Shown here: in pieces, positions 1-41,908 of the stretch
Position numbering within the stretch: position 1 is the first letter of the stretch
How the letters are laid out: each line of letters begins with the position of its first letter
Assembly (NCBI GenBank): GCA_025617745.1
Contig: CM046872.1
Location: forward strand, 868,001 to 932,000
Source: Heliocidaris erythrogramma
Lineage: Eukaryota; Echinodermata; Echinoidea; Camarodonta; Echinometridae
Reading direction: 5' to 3'
DNA length: 64,000 nt
The notes under the pieces: generated by a model
The model's input: only the letters and a program-made list of their open reading frames with translations
Database searches by the model: none
What the model was told of the DNA's origin: nothing
Position numbers and translations under genes: made by a program

Positions 1-477
1 AATTAACATTGTTCCCTGATACATCACTTCAAAATTCATGGACCAGCTTTAAATAATGTTTAGCCAAAAAAATGTAGACAGTGTTTTTCTTGTCCAATGA
101 TGATATAAAAATCATAGAAATTTGGGCGGTTTAAACTGCCGCTTTGAAAGGGTTAAACAAAAGCCAACTATACGCGAATGCATAAGACTTCTATTTAGGA
201 ATTATAGTGGGGCATGTTTATCATATTGTGTATGAAATTTCTTGTCCCGTTGGTTGCAATCTTTAACAAAAGCCCCCTCCCCTTATGTCTCTCTTCCCTT
301 GACAGTCTTGGCCTAACGAGGAAAGAGGGTCAGGATGGCAGACTTAAACACGACGACTTGTCATCGCTCTGACATTGACAGCGGAAAAATAAACACTTGC
401 GAAGAGGGTTGCACCGGTGGGCGAAAGTACTCATGACCCCGCATCATCGGGAGTTGGATGATGGTGAGGATGAGAGG

Positions 478-560
<83 letters not shown>

Positions 561-1384
561 AGAGAGAGAGAGACAGTGATAGGAAGGTAAGGGGAAGAGA
601 GAACAAAAGAGCATATGGCTGCTTAAAACTGCGAAGAGAAAGAAGGAAAAAAAAGAGAGAAATGGAATGATAAAAGAAAAGAGAGAGGAGAGAGAGAGAG
701 AGAGAGATGACAGGACAAAGATAACTTAATGGAGAACAATTGAAGGAGAGGGGAGATATAAAGTTACATCATCCAGCATGTCCACAGTGAGTTTTTAGAA
801 GCAGATTACTAGTTTACACCGAAAACTTTCGAGCTAAATCGTTCAGAGCAATGAACATCGTGATACCTCAAACACTTTTGGGGGCTACCGTGCTAATAAA
901 ATACAAATAGATTTCCTTGTAGTGCAGTTCATATCTACTTAGCAAACCTGCAACATGTAAATATGAAAACCCTAAACTTAACTTTCATGTAAAAATATTA
1001 AATATACGGCGCAGTACATGCTCTCGCACCATATAAATATTTTTTAAGTGGTCGGTTCTTTACCCCGAAAATAATATAACAAGGTGAAAAAGAAAAGAAA
1101 AAGGTATGCCACTTATTCAAGATGAGTCTTTTCAACAATGATCAAAAACTTCATAGTTCGATAACAAATCCATTGTTGGATTTTCTAATCACTGATCAAA
1201 AATCGACGAACATTTCTGACGTTATAACAGCATGCAATCATCACAGCCGACGTCTCTAGATCTTCGGCGACGTTTCAATGTTTAATCACGAATTTTGTGA
1301 TTTAAGTTCGAGTTGATGATATCTAGGTATCTTATAGAGTTCACATCTTTTGAAGAAAGTTTGTGCTTTTGTTTGGTGTGTTTT
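1..1384. other. 3' flank / probable 3' UTR of Pitx, with a GA microsatellite
   Basis: This lies downstream of the Pitx stop codon, because the gene runs leftwards. No open frame here looks like a gene. The minus strand carries ATTAAA at 1281-1286, about 100 bases past the stop, which could be a variant polyadenylation signal, but this is weak evidence. I saw no canonical AATAAA on the minus strand in this stretch. The first 350 bases hold nothing I recognise. The open frames at 361-670 arise only from the GA repeat. Confidence 0.5.
480..712. repeat. (GA)n microsatellite cluster
   Basis: Nearly pure GA from about 485 to 572, then purine-rich DNA and a second GA run at about 681-709. The Ser/Leu-rich and Arg/Glu-rich frames over this block are translations of the repeat. 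Confidence 0.95.
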
Positions 1385-30627
<29,243 letters not shown>

Positions 30628-30639
30628 CGTCTCTGATTA

Positions 30640-31600
30640 ATTTTCGTTCGTGATTATAGAAAACAAAAAAGTTCCTGAGGTAGGTACGCACCGGTGAAGG
30701 AAAAGATGGGATAAGTATTCGAGGTGGGGGATTTTCAAGTTCGCGGAGTTGACTGAATGAAAGGGGGATTTAGAAGCCGAGCCTACTGGCGTGAGGAGGA
30801 TAAACCCCTTCGGATTGGATTCCAACCGCTAGCAGGTTGAAAAATTAGAGGAAGCCTCGTCGTTTATTGCGCGGTGGTGAGCTAGTGGTTGACGGCGGGT
30901 TAGAAGGCTGAGGTGACAATCCTGGAGCTCAACTAACGGATCACCGCAGCGGATCAGACGGGATAGCAGCGGGTTAGAAGACAAGCGGCTACCGGCGGTG
31001 GCGATTTACCAGGTAGAACAGAAGAAAATGATGCAGTCAGAAAAAAACCGTGTATAACCAAATAAATGACACGGCTACTGTAGATAGCGGCCGAAGCTTG
31101 ATCTTCGGCTTCGTGGCGTTCTCAATGTTGTCCTGAAGCAATCGAGAGAAAAACTGAAATATAGTCAAATCACTTGTTTGCATGTAAGCTTATAGCTTAG
31201 CTGATAATACATCACCAGCATAAGATCAAGCTTCGAGGGGGAAAAAGTAACCTGTTAGCTGGACAAGCCGTGGACTATAAAAAAAAATACCAGTGTCATC
31301 TCCTGTCGCCTTTCGCACTCGGCCTAAACCCCTCTCACCCTCTTCCTCGATTGGTAGAACCACTCAACCAAAGTACTCATCTGTGACGTCACAATGTCAG
31401 TCGCTGTTAGGCACCCTTTCGACGCTTTGGTGACTTGGGTAATAGGTTTGGGGGTAAGGCGAGCCGCTGCCGCAAAGCCAAACTGCGCGATCGGGGGCCC
31501 TGCGTGGAGAGAGGCGATGGAGAAAGGTGGTTTGGTATGTCTCGGGTGCCGAGGAGGTGCTCATTTTGCAGCCAAAACCACAGACCACTTAGCTGATATC
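30640..31600. promoter_or_regulatory. CpG-richer upstream flank of Pitx, candidate promoter region
   Basis: The sequence upstream of the Pitx start is visibly richer in CpG than the intergenic DNA beyond it. It contains two AGCGGGTTAGAAG-like copies (about 30895 and 30969) and a perfect CRE palindrome TGACGTCA at 31384-31391. ATTGG near 31349 is a possible inverted CCAAT box on the minus strand. I see no clear minus-strand TATA box. The transcription start cannot be fixed from sequence alone. Confidence 0.4.
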
Positions 31601-31750
31601 ATGAAAATCACTCACAGGGCTACTATGTCTAGACCATCTGATTCGCTGAATTGTCTAAAAAAAGAAGTGTTATTATCCCCTCCCCCCAATTTCAACACTT
31701 TAAAGTCCAAAATGGTCAGTGTTCAAAACCAACTTGGCGGATTTATTTGA
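31394..31750 (+). other. 118-codon open frame divergent from Pitx, function unknown
   Basis: This is the longest non-repetitive open frame upstream of Pitx, pointing away from it. Its product is Ala/Gly-rich at the start, with several Cys, His and Lys residues, and matches no family I recognise. It begins three bases after the CRE palindrome. It may be a chance frame in CpG-rich DNA or part of a divergent transcript. Confidence 0.12.
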
Positions 31751-33195
31751 TCCAAATATGAAATGGCAAAATACTCTAAAATCGATACGAATGACAAAAC
31801 TTTTTCTCAAGGGGGTACTATTCAAGCAAGTACCTTTTTGGTTTTCTAATGTTGGGTTATCAGAAGAAATAAATCAAACAAACAAACAATAATTCATAAC
31901 CTTTTGCTGTGTTATTACCTCTTCATTACCTGTCAAGAATACAATAAAGTGTATTTGAATTAAATCGTTGGTAGAAGTTGTTTACATCCAAACGATGATC
32001 ATAGAAGTTGATTACAATTTGTCTCTCATTCAGTTCATATTTTCACAACTGTCATCAATGTACCTACATTCTGAACCTATCCCTATAATCTCCTTTTTTC
32101 GGCTGCGGAATAACATTGAAAATATTGGAAGCTATACCGACTCAAAATGCCTAAAGATTCGACTTGAGAAAAGGAAGGGCAAAAACGTACTTATTGCCAT
32201 ATTTCTGAAAATAATGAAGATGCTGAGTGTAAGTTTAGAAAATCAAACTGCGGAGAATGAGAAGAAGAAGAGAGAGAGAAAAAAAACACAAAAGAATTAG
32301 ACCATCAGAAATTATTATGCGGATGGGGCAAGATAGAATAACAGAGAAAGAATAACGGACAATCATTTTCTTTATGACATTTTCTTAATACACACTGCCA
32401 AGTCAGAGTATAAAGAATAAACTTGTACGAAACAGCACAGAACCACCGTTGATATAACAAAACAAAAAAACGAAAGCAAAACAAAGCAAAGCAAAGCATA
32501 TTATCTGGTGGGACCCGTTGAATAAGAATTTTCTGTAACAATAGCTTGACCCATCCTATTCATATCCAAGCTATTAACTGCATTGTTTGCGTATACCCAC
32601 CGAAGGAGAAATTTAAAAAAATCTTTCTAAAACTGACAATGACTGTTCCAGTCTGGGGACAGGAAAAAGAGTTTTTATATACACACAAAAAGCTAGGTAA
32701 TTGGAATTTCTAGTCATTTGCATTATAATAACTGGAGATAATCGGAAGGACATCGAAAATTGTCCAGAAATTACAGGCCATTAGTGGAAGAACGAATCTC
32801 TTTTGTTGATCATCATCCGGGCTTATGAAAGTGACTGCGCAGAGGTAGAGCAATTCCATTTTGCCTGCCTCTTCAAAAAGTATGTCTTTCATTTTCGAGA
32901 GGAGCACAATGGGCCAAACACTGTTGTATGTTATTGACTCGGGGACACCTGTAAAATACACTTCAAATTATCATGATTTGAGCTGACTCCGATTATGTAT
33001 TTAAAAAGTCTCATCCTCTTCAATTTTGCCCAGTTTTCGAATAATTTGAAAGACAGGACAGTTTAGTTTTACACGTGCACCAATGTGTTCGACACAATGG
33101 TTATTGCAACGATTATCTTGATTATGCACTGAAGCTCGACGCCAGCGCAGCGCCTGAACTGCAACCGCAGATGGCACTCTTTCATAATGATCTCC
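31751..33195. other. Intergenic stretch, nothing recognised
   Basis: AT-rich DNA with short frames only. The 110-codon frame at 31968-32300 turns into a Lys/Glu/Arg low-complexity tail and is not convincing. Confidence 0.6.
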
Positions 33196-33241
33196 AGAGC
33201 CATCCATACATTATGTATGGTGGCTCTGTATGGATGGCTCT
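33196..33241. repeat. Perfect 15-bp inverted repeat (hairpin)
   Basis: AGAGCCATCCATACA at 33196-33210 is exactly complementary to TGTATGGATGGCTCT at 33227-33241, with a 16-base spacer. No run of T follows that would suggest a terminator. Confidence 0.9.
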
Positions 33242-33489
33242 GATGATTTCCAGAGCCTAGTCCAGTAGCTTTGTTTTATTTCACAATTTTCAAATTGTCA
33301 CATATAGCAAGCACATTACCAAGCATTACATTTTCTGGGCATTATTTTGATCTTAGCTTATTATACTCACATCCATGCGTCGAATGCTTGGCATGGCAGA
33401 CTAATACTACACCTTGTTTGCGGAGTTGAAAATTTTGAAAATGTTAGTAACTATTAATTGATTGTAATAAAATAAATAAGATTTTATAT

Positions 33490-33660
33490 TTAATGTATAT
33501 TTTATTATTATTATCATTATTATTATTCTTGTTATTATTGTTTTCATTACTAATACTACTACAATTATTATTATTATTATCATTATTGTTATTGTTATTG
33601 TTGTTGTTGTTACTGTTGATATCATAACCATAATCATCATTATCATTATCATGCATAAAT
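33490..33660. repeat. Degenerate ATT/GTT/ATC microsatellite
   Basis: A mixture of ATT, GTT and ATC triplets. Both overlapping minus-strand frames (Met/Ile-rich and Asn-rich) are repeat translations. Confidence 0.9.
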
Positions 33661-34739
33661 GCTATCGTTAGTAATACTGTCATTTTTATTGCAACTTTTA
33701 AAATTATTTTATATTTTCATAAAAGGGTACGAGGGTGTTAAAAACCCAAAGTATGCTACTAACACACAAGTGTACACACCAAAATATTACTAAAAAATTA
33801 TTGTTCTCGGAAAAGTTCGATCTAATATGTAACTGTACTTTGAGTTGACTAATGTGAAAATATATCCCGCCGTCCTTGGAAAAATATGATGGCAATATTG
33901 TACTCAACTGCACTTTCTCTGCCGTTGCGTCGCATCTCCGAAAGAATTACGACACGCAATCATGGTGAAATATATTTCTTTTTTCGACAGAGTAATACTT
34001 TAATTATATGCTCTAAGTGAATTCCAATGAAACAATTATTATATGTCGGGGGGATGCTGAAAGTAAAATGTTACCCTTAATATAGAGTGACAGAATAGTT
34101 TGTTCTATTGTTATCATAATAATAATGAAAACAATTACATTTCTATAATTATAATTATGTAATGTCTCATCATGAGTGGATTCTACAAAGAATAATCTCG
34201 AGTTTCACGACATCATGACTTAAAGAATCTAATATTTTGGTTGAAAGATGAGTGAATGGCTAATATGGAAATTGTTATGCGCAAGTTGAAATAAAAAGCT
34301 CTCTGTTCAATATTTCTAGCATGAAAATTGTTTTCGTAGGGAATTATGCCTATCGAGTTGATCTGATTCCGTCATGAAATAGGCATAAAGCACGATATTC
34401 ATTATGCTCATCCTTTCATTTGCCGAAGTTATGACAATTGCTGCCGTTCTTTCATTATTTTGATGCGTCAAAATCCGAATTCATTTTGGAAAGTTATTAG
34501 GTGTCTAATGATATTTCAAAAGTGGATAGAAATACAATGCATTCTCTTTCTAAGCTACATCGTTGGCTTTGCATAGAGACCGTAAATCGACTTTTATTGA
34601 GGCAATTAAAATGCATTTGTACAATTTTCTACGCCCCAGAGATTTTAGTAGATTATCAATTATGTGCTTTTCGCTAAATGACAATTACATCTAAGGGCAC
34701 CCCAACGGATAGAACTTTCAGAACAACAAACAGAATGTA

Positions 34740-35310
34740 AATATCCTAGATGTTAACTGTCCTCAGGGATATTCTGCAGGGATGGGGGTTTTTGAAAAAA
34801 ATGTCCTGACCGAAGTGGTCTGGGGATAATTGTCCAGGAGGAGGTTTGCCTGATGGTCTCGCAAAGCCATGTCCACTCCTCTGGAGGCAGTTTGTTCAGT
34901 TCTTGTTGGAATATTGATACATTTGATGATAGCAGCCATGCCTTGTGCCATGCTGTCAACAAGGTGTTGTTGCCCTGTTTTCCTCACAGCAGCTCATTCA
35001 TGCTGCAAGAATGTTGTCTTGTTTCAAAAAAATAATTATCTGATACCTTTAATTTGCATGTCACACGCAATAGTCTCAGTAGAATAATGAGAAGGTCATG
35101 GTGCTCACACCAAGAGCGGTAACACTTGAAATTCATCCTCTCAGACATTTATATTCTATTAGGTGGTCCAAAAACTCTTTCTCATGGGCAAAAAGGGGTG
35201 TTGTATTTGTCTGGGGAAATTTGTTCCAGACAATTTGTCCTGGCTCTATTCGTCCTAGTGGCAACTGTCCTAGTGTAAAAAGCCATAGGGGTAGTTTTCC
35301 TAGTTAGTAG
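34740..35310. other. Possible degraded repeat, unidentified
   Basis: Overlapping open frames occur on both strands at 34753-35035, together with repeated GTCC-containing words (GTCCTGACC, TTGTCCAGGAGG, TTTGTCCTGG, CTGTCCTAGTG). One minus-strand frame has non-biased composition (a KCINIPTRTEQ stretch) and could be a fragment of a mobile-element protein. I cannot name a family. Confidence 0.2.
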
Positions 35311-35685
35311 TAGTCTATTAATCGTGAATTAGCTGTTGATCATTTTCCTATACTTCCATAGACAATGGACTTAACACTACTCATATACCCCAAAATGGAG
35401 GTGGTCTAGTAGTTTTTTCCAATTGTGGAGCGCCAGGAGTGTCAAGTCTGACAGACATGTGCGTTATACAACAACCCACTATTATTATCATTATTATATA
35501 TAAATTGCATTTCTTAATAACGAAGTAGATTGAGAAAATCGATCTTTGTAATTTGTCTGTGTTTAATTGACATAACCTTTTTGCCTTCATATCTCTTCCT
35601 ACAGTGAATCCTTTGTTTTCTCACATGATTCGATTCAGTGGCATTGTAACTAAATTAGATTGCGGCATTTAACTACATGAACAAA

Positions 35686-35802
35686 AAGGGAGAAAGAGAG
35701 AGAAAGAGGGAGGGAGAGAGGGAGAGAGGTGGGGGAGAGAGGGAGAGAGAGGGGGGGGGAGGTGGGTGAGAGTGGGAGAGAGAGAGAGGGAGAGAGGGAG
35801 AT
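35686..35802. repeat. (GA)n / GGGAGA microsatellite
   Basis: Purine-only tract of GAGA and GGGA units with a G run at about 35751-35759. Confidence 0.93.
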
Positions 35803-36232
35803 CATTACATTCAGCATGTCTTTTCCTGACACACACTGTACTTGCTATAGTTGGCCTCAATAGTTCACACAAAAGAACGATTTATGCAATCACGGTTTTG
35901 GTGTGGAATAGGGAGCGAAGGAATGAATAATGCAATAAGCGGAAGGAAGGAATATTTCCTTTCCTATTACCTCATAATATCCGACCGCGTTCAATATCGC
36001 CGCGGACAAAGTCGAGGTTCATGAATTTCGGTAGCTGAAATCAATTTACTCCGTTTCCATTTCATTGAGAAGGTATTTTATTGAATATTGAACGATATTT
36101 TTCGAAACGTGTACCTTTTGGGAGATAGGTTTTATTAGAATCGGTCTTTGTTTAGGCATGAATTTCATTTTATTATGCTGGACAATTTTGTTTGGTCGTG
36201 TAGTTTTATGAATGAGGGTTATATTGTGGCAA

Positions 36233-36348
36233 AGAGATAGAAAGAGATGTGGAAAGAAACAGAGTGGGGCAGAGAGAAATAAAGGAAGAAATAAAGAGAA
36301 AATGGGAGAGAGAGAGAGAGAGAGAGGAGAGATGGGGGGGGGGGGGAG
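36233..36348. repeat. Purine-rich GA tract with poly-G
   Basis: GA-rich DNA ending in a G run near 36336-36347. Confidence 0.9.
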
Positions 36349-36959
36349 ACTAATACTATGTACTTCAGCACGAACTCTCGAATGAACTCCCGTATAGATC
36401 GAGCTCGGACAATAAAATAGTTATTGTCATCTTAAATTTCCCGCCCCCTCCCCCTTTGTATAAGTATATCTCTTTTGTGATAATTTAAAAATTCTTTAAA
36501 ACATCCTTTTTCCTGGTCCTCTCCGATCATTTTGCAACACTTTACTGACACGTTTTTCTCACCTATAAACCACATCTACTCTTGAACTTTATAATTGTGT
36601 GGATCATTACCATAACATTATAGTTACGATGAATTATCATGAATGCTTGTTCATTCTGGCTGGCCTCGATCTCAAATACCCGAATGTATACATGTAAGAT
36701 GATAATTATACATGACACAGAGCGCCGTTACTTTCATATTATGACTGGCGTATAAACTTCCTGCCAAATATGGCGGGAAAATCGTATACGGTGCGTGTGA
36801 AATTGCCTGTTCTAATATAGATGCCTGACTATGAAAAACAAACAGGACACCATGAAATACAAATCAATCTTCACAATTTAAGATTTCATCGCCTTACCGT
36901 GTCAAAAAGTGATACAAATCCCTCAATTCGCCTGTCTAAATAAAGGAAGCGGACTTATA

Positions 36960-37480
36960 TTTTCACGCAGGCGCGTTCGGCGTGTATTCTGGAGCTCATT
37001 AAAACGCAAATACCAGGAGCATCTGGGGGCGCGCGCTTCAATACCCGGTAAATTTTCATCAAACATGAGTTTGTTTGTAATGCCCATTGTCCGAAAGTAA
37101 AAGGGGGAATGGAGGGAGAGAGAACGAGCATTTTGACAGCTCAATTATAAGTACCAGGGTAATCGGCCAAGAAGTCTATCATCAAGGGTTGCTATTTGAT
37201 CATTCTTGCGAGTAACAGCGATACATCATCACTTCATTATTTCACCTTGTATCACAACACACGATCAATAAAGTGTAAGAGGCGTTTAGAGACGGAGGCG
37301 CATCTCCTTCTTCGGGGGAGGTCCCCGCGGAGCGCATGAGATCGCATACCCGCTGTCGTGTCTATTCCCCGTAGACAATCACGGAGGGAAACGTTCGTGA
37401 AGCGCGCAGACGATTTGGGAGACACGGGTTTACGTTTTCATGCACTGGTCAGGCTAGCGCGTAAGCCCCAATTAATGGTG
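36960..37480. other. GC-richer non-repetitive block, unidentified
   Basis: Two GC-richer patches (about 36965-37055 and 37280-37470) stand out from AT-rich surroundings about 6.3-7 kb upstream of the Pitx start. They contain CpGs and words such as GGTCCCCGCGGAGCGC. No long frame or RNA gene is visible. A distal regulatory element or an untranslated exon are possibilities only. Confidence 0.2.
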
Positions 37481-38088
37481 GACGTATTTACTTTCAATTT
37501 TGCACGATAATGACTGCAAATCCGCCCGGATGTATTTAAACACGAAATCCGTGCCTCTCGATAGCTACTCAGTTGGTTCTTGCATGTTATCTGGTTTACA
37601 GCACCGGAGGTTATTGGGGGAAATATTGCACCCCTCTTGGGCATTTCCCGCGCTTGAATTACCCTTACAGATGCAGCGGAGTGAAATTGTACAAGTAAAA
37701 CTGGAGACCAACATCATTAAAATGCTCTTTAAGAAAAAAAAAAAACCGTTTCAGGTTTATCCTCTCTCTCACTCCCACATCCTCAAATAAGACGAGTGGT
37801 AAAGAGGACAACTTTATCTTCTTGATTGCTTCTCTCAAAATGATTATATTTCTTGGATGGGTGAGAAAAAATTTGAGCTAATAATGACAAAAATTACCAG
37901 GAAGCATGTTGGAATACAGTATGTCTTTTCAGATGCGTTTTCACCGGGTTGATGAATGGTTAATTGTGGAGTATGAAAAAGAAAATAGAATGACATAATA
38001 TCAAATATACGTGGTCATGCTGGTGATACTATTACTTGTGTATTAAACAGGAATAACCCAAAAAATGCAACATGAACAACAACGATTA

Positions 38089-38089
<1 letters not shown>

Positions 38090-38119
<30 letters not shown>

Positions 38120-38120
38120 G
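38090..38120. repeat. (GA)n tract
   Basis: GA dinucleotides with one GC interruption, followed by GAAGAAGAAGA. Confidence 0.9.
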
Positions 38121-39200
38121 GAAGAAGAAGACGAATAAGAAAAACAAATCTAAACAAGCACGCACATGAAAGCATTTATAATAATGGTATCATTCAATAT
38201 TGTCTTAAAATTCTTCGACATTATTTGCCAATAAATAGTTGAAATGAGAAGTCCAATATTTATTAGATTTTTAACTTTTTTTTTTGCTTGATACTGACAG
38301 CTTGCAAAGTAAAACGTACATATTTTCTTGCAATGAACAAAGTGAATAAAATAAGAAATGTGTCGATCATCCTGGGCTTCAACTGTCATACAGCAAACAT
38401 GAATTATACCTAAGAACAATTTTTGCGCAATTTTAAAATATGTATCCATTGGCATCTGAAAGATCCCTTGTTTAGTTTGTTCCTTATGTTGTTTAAATGT
38501 TACGATTTCTTAACGGAAACATCCAGCATAACAAGATGTGGAAAAATCCAAAAGAAAAGAGAAACCAGAAACATATCGGCCTTCAGAGAGGTAGGGGGGA
38601 GGAAACGTGTTGAAGAATTGTATAATTCTTCTACTTTCATCTTTCTTATTTTGAAAACACCTATAGCCCCCTTCCCTCATGGTTTCTCCGCTCTGAGACT
38701 TCTATACAATGATTGTAGTTCGAACATTGTTTTGAGCAAAGTGACAAACCAAGGGTAATGATGATAAGTGCTATAGGGTCAAGTTGTTATCAATTTCGTT
38801 ACCATTAAAGAGCATTAAAACATTATACATGTATTAATTTGAAGCGTCTAAAAATATTGTAGCCAACGATATGTTCAGGATATCAAGAATATTAACCCGT
38901 TGAGTGAGATTTGATTTTTATATAACATGCACTTTCTATATTTATCTCGGGCTAAGAGTCTAACGTGTTAACATGTTTGCAAATAATGCTAGTTATAAAG
39001 GCAAATTCATTTGAATATTTGGACGATTTGAAGGAGTGATCATGGTTATGAGGAAAAGATAAGAATGGGCGTAGATGGCGACATTGCGTTGCAGTATTTA
39101 GCCTCATAAAGTCACGAAAGTGGAAGACATGAACTGCATGCCGCTTTCATTATTTATCATGTTAGGGTTCTAAGATCGTTGCCGATACAGTGGCAGGTGA

Positions 39201-39221
39201 GGGGGGGGGGGGGGGGGGGGG
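39201..39221. repeat. Poly-G run (21)
   Basis: Twenty-one consecutive G flanked by unique-looking sequence. Confidence 0.92.
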
Positions 39222-39379
39222 TGTTAACATATGTAATCGCAGTCACAGAATGAGATATAATGAGAGAAATTAATTGATTGTGGCAAAAAATCAATTGGTC
39301 AGCGTGGCACCCTTCCCCCTCACCTTGATTACATTGTCAAATGATGATCAGTCTTTGATTCTTTGATTGTAAAGAAGAA

Positions 39380-39570
39380 AGAGAGAGAGAGAGAGAGAGA
39401 AAGAGAGGAAAGTAATGCGCTACATCATTAAAAATAAAATAAAATTAACATTTGCCTAAGTGAGATAGAGATAGAGAGAGAGAGAAAAAAAAGACAGAAA
39501 GAGAGAGAGAGGGGGGGGGAGAAGGGGGGGGGGGGGGGGGTGGATGAGGTGGGGGAGGGGTGGCGGGGGA
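39380..39570. repeat. GA tracts and G-rich block
   Basis: (GA)n at about 39380-39405 and 39470-39512, then several G runs to about 39570. The Pro/Ser-rich minus-strand frames are artefacts of this block. Confidence 0.92.
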
Positions 39571-40186
39571 GGACGAATTCATGCACCTCATCATCATTGC
39601 AATTATGTGAGAACACAATTTCACACGGCGCCATCTACTGTCTTTCTTGCACATCGAACTCTTTCTTTCGCCCACAAGCGTGCGCCTGTAATCCAGCTAA
39701 CAGTGGAAGTTACAAACTGATTCAGCGGACCCAGCTTCGAGACACGTCTTTTGGATGGTGACGTTAAAGGTCGGTCCCCAGACGTAATTGATACTTCTTT
39801 TTATTCAATGATCTTTATTAATGATTCCATGAAATACAAATTATACAATCAACATATTCTCTTTGAATGTTTTAACAAAATGAACAAATAAAATACTTTA
39901 TCATCACTTGCAAAATATTCTTTCTCTGGAATATAAAATCCAAACTAATGAATGTGCGTTTCTAATGCTGTAACTGAATTGAGATTATTCCATACATGAT
40001 TATATAAGATTTAAACATATTAGTGTGATGATGTCTATACAAACAAAGTGAACAAATCATAATTTTACGGAATCTATTATTTAAAAAAACCCAAAACAAA
40101 CAAACAAAACAAACGACAAAGACCCCTCCCTACCCACATATGCCCCTATACCTACCCATTTCCATACACGCCTGCAAAAACCCATT

Positions 40187-40401
40187 TACACACACACACA
40201 CCCACACACGTTTACATGGCTTTACTTCCGAGGACAACTATTGTTCCTCTATTGTTACTCGTCCTCGGACAGTCGACGGAATAAAGCACAAATTCATTCT
40301 TCGACGTTCGAGGACTATTGTCCGGCTTCCGAGGACCATTGTTGTTATGATTTTTTTTTTGTTCTCTGTCCGAAAATGTCCTCGGACATAATGCTAAACA
40401 A

Positions 40402-40445
<44 letters not shown>
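40187..40445. repeat. (CA)n tracts flanking a GAGGAC-rich patch
   Basis: (CA)n at about 40190-40210 and 40405-40439. Between them lie at least five copies of GAGGAC or its complement GTCCTC, often extended to (C)CGAGGAC or GTCCTCGGAC and alternating in strand. Confidence 0.85.
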
Positions 40446-40447
<2 letters not shown>

Positions 40448-40540
40448 CCACCCACACACACTCTTTCTTCTTTTTTTCCCCTTTTTTCATCCAGTCATGC
40501 ACCGGCATTTGTGATGCCGAATTTCAGAGCCAGAATCAGA

Positions 40541-40739
40541 GGCAGTATTCTGAAAACTATGTTATCTTTTATGCTAAGGAAAAGTATGTTAATTGTCATA
40601 ACAAATTGAAATTGCGCGCAATAAACATAAATCACTGGTGCTTGCGCAGATGTCTCTGTTAACTTTACGCGGGCACATCCATCTTTGCGCAGTCATTAAC
40701 CAATGACTTGTCCTGATTTTGATTTGTTATGACAATTAA
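40541..40739. mobile_element. Small fold-back element (MITE-like)
   Basis: TTAATTGTCATAACAAAT at 40589-40606 is a perfect inverted match to ATTTGTTATGACAATTAA at 40722-40739. The preceding GTATTCTGAAAACTATGTTA at about 40544 recurs in inverted orientation near 43770-43790, showing a dispersed family. The interior carries TGCGCA/GCGCGC words but no frame. Confidence 0.75.
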
Positions 40740-40984
40740 GGACGTTCCACAGTTAAAGTCAAATCCCTGTCAGTTTCACCAAATTTTGCACACAGTTACT
40801 TTGGTCCATGAGAAGCCCAAATACGCATAGAAAAGTATAGGTCCATGTGCTTACTTTTTTTTAATGGGACACTCTGAAGTGTGCCATGATTGGGTGTCAG
40901 GTACAATGACGTCAACGCAGGTTTTTGGCCATTAATAGGCCTCAGAATTCGCAATGTCATATACAAATCCCCATTATTCTGTCA

Positions 40985-41340
40985 AAATCGATGTCACATT
41001 CGTAAATTTTTCCAGATTTGTAGAGAATTGTATACTGCAGAAGGAGAAAGTTAAAAAAAAAAAAGGGGGGGGGGGGTCCATGCACTCGTTTTTATGCTAG
41101 CAGCGCCCTTAGGTGGCGGAAAAAGTCAAAAACTCGTGAAAACTGTGCATGGCTGCCTGGGAACCTGTGTAGGAAGGGGATGGGTTCGTAATAACTCTAA
41201 TGTACATTCAAATTCCATGTCATTTTCACCAAAGTTTCCAGATTTGTAGAGAGAAGGAAGAGAGAGAGTTTGCAAAAGGGGTCCATGTACTGGTTTTTGT
41301 GCTAGCAGCGCCCCCGTTTGTCAGAGAGTCTTAAACTTAC
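40985..41340. repeat. Two related diverged copies of a GTCCATG...CTAGCAGCGCCC repeat
   Basis: TTCCAGATTTGTAGAGA, GGGGTCCATG and GCTAGCAGCGCCC occur in the same order in two blocks (about 41012-41107 and 41228-41312). The first has a poly-A/poly-G interruption at 41054-41076. This is an old local duplication or two insertions of one repeat. Confidence 0.75.
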
Positions 41341-41908
41341 AAATTCTCGTTGCCTGTTATCAGACATTTCACCATGTACCTGATATTTTTTTATATACAT
41401 TCATGACTATAAAGCGAGTTGTTCAAGCAGCGAGGTGCCGGTACAGCACACAGAATGTAGAAACAAAATAACCCCATTCCTGGTGTAAGGAGGGATATTG
41501 AAAAACAATGGATGATTACAGTGCTTCAAATATTGTAGGGCTGTAAGCAGGTAGCAAGCGTATGAGGTGGGGCCCCTCAAAGTGTTTGCCCCCCCCCCCA
41601 AAAAAAAAACCCTTCTGTTCACGACTATTTCAAACATAAGTGTCACGGTAACGACATATCCTGCAATTGTCTATATTCTACGTACGAAGAGTGAATTAAC
41701 AGTTCATGACATTGTGACAGTCAAACGCACACTTTTGAACCAGTGTATAAAACAAAAGGAAATTGTTAGTCGTTTTACGTGACATTTTACTCATAATTCT
41801 ATTTGCTCATGTATTTGACTGTAGGGATAATGGTCATTAGACATAATGGCATTGAGCCCCTCTTCTTAATTAGTGCCGCCCATGGGCCACTTGCGGCCCG
41901 CCAAAATA

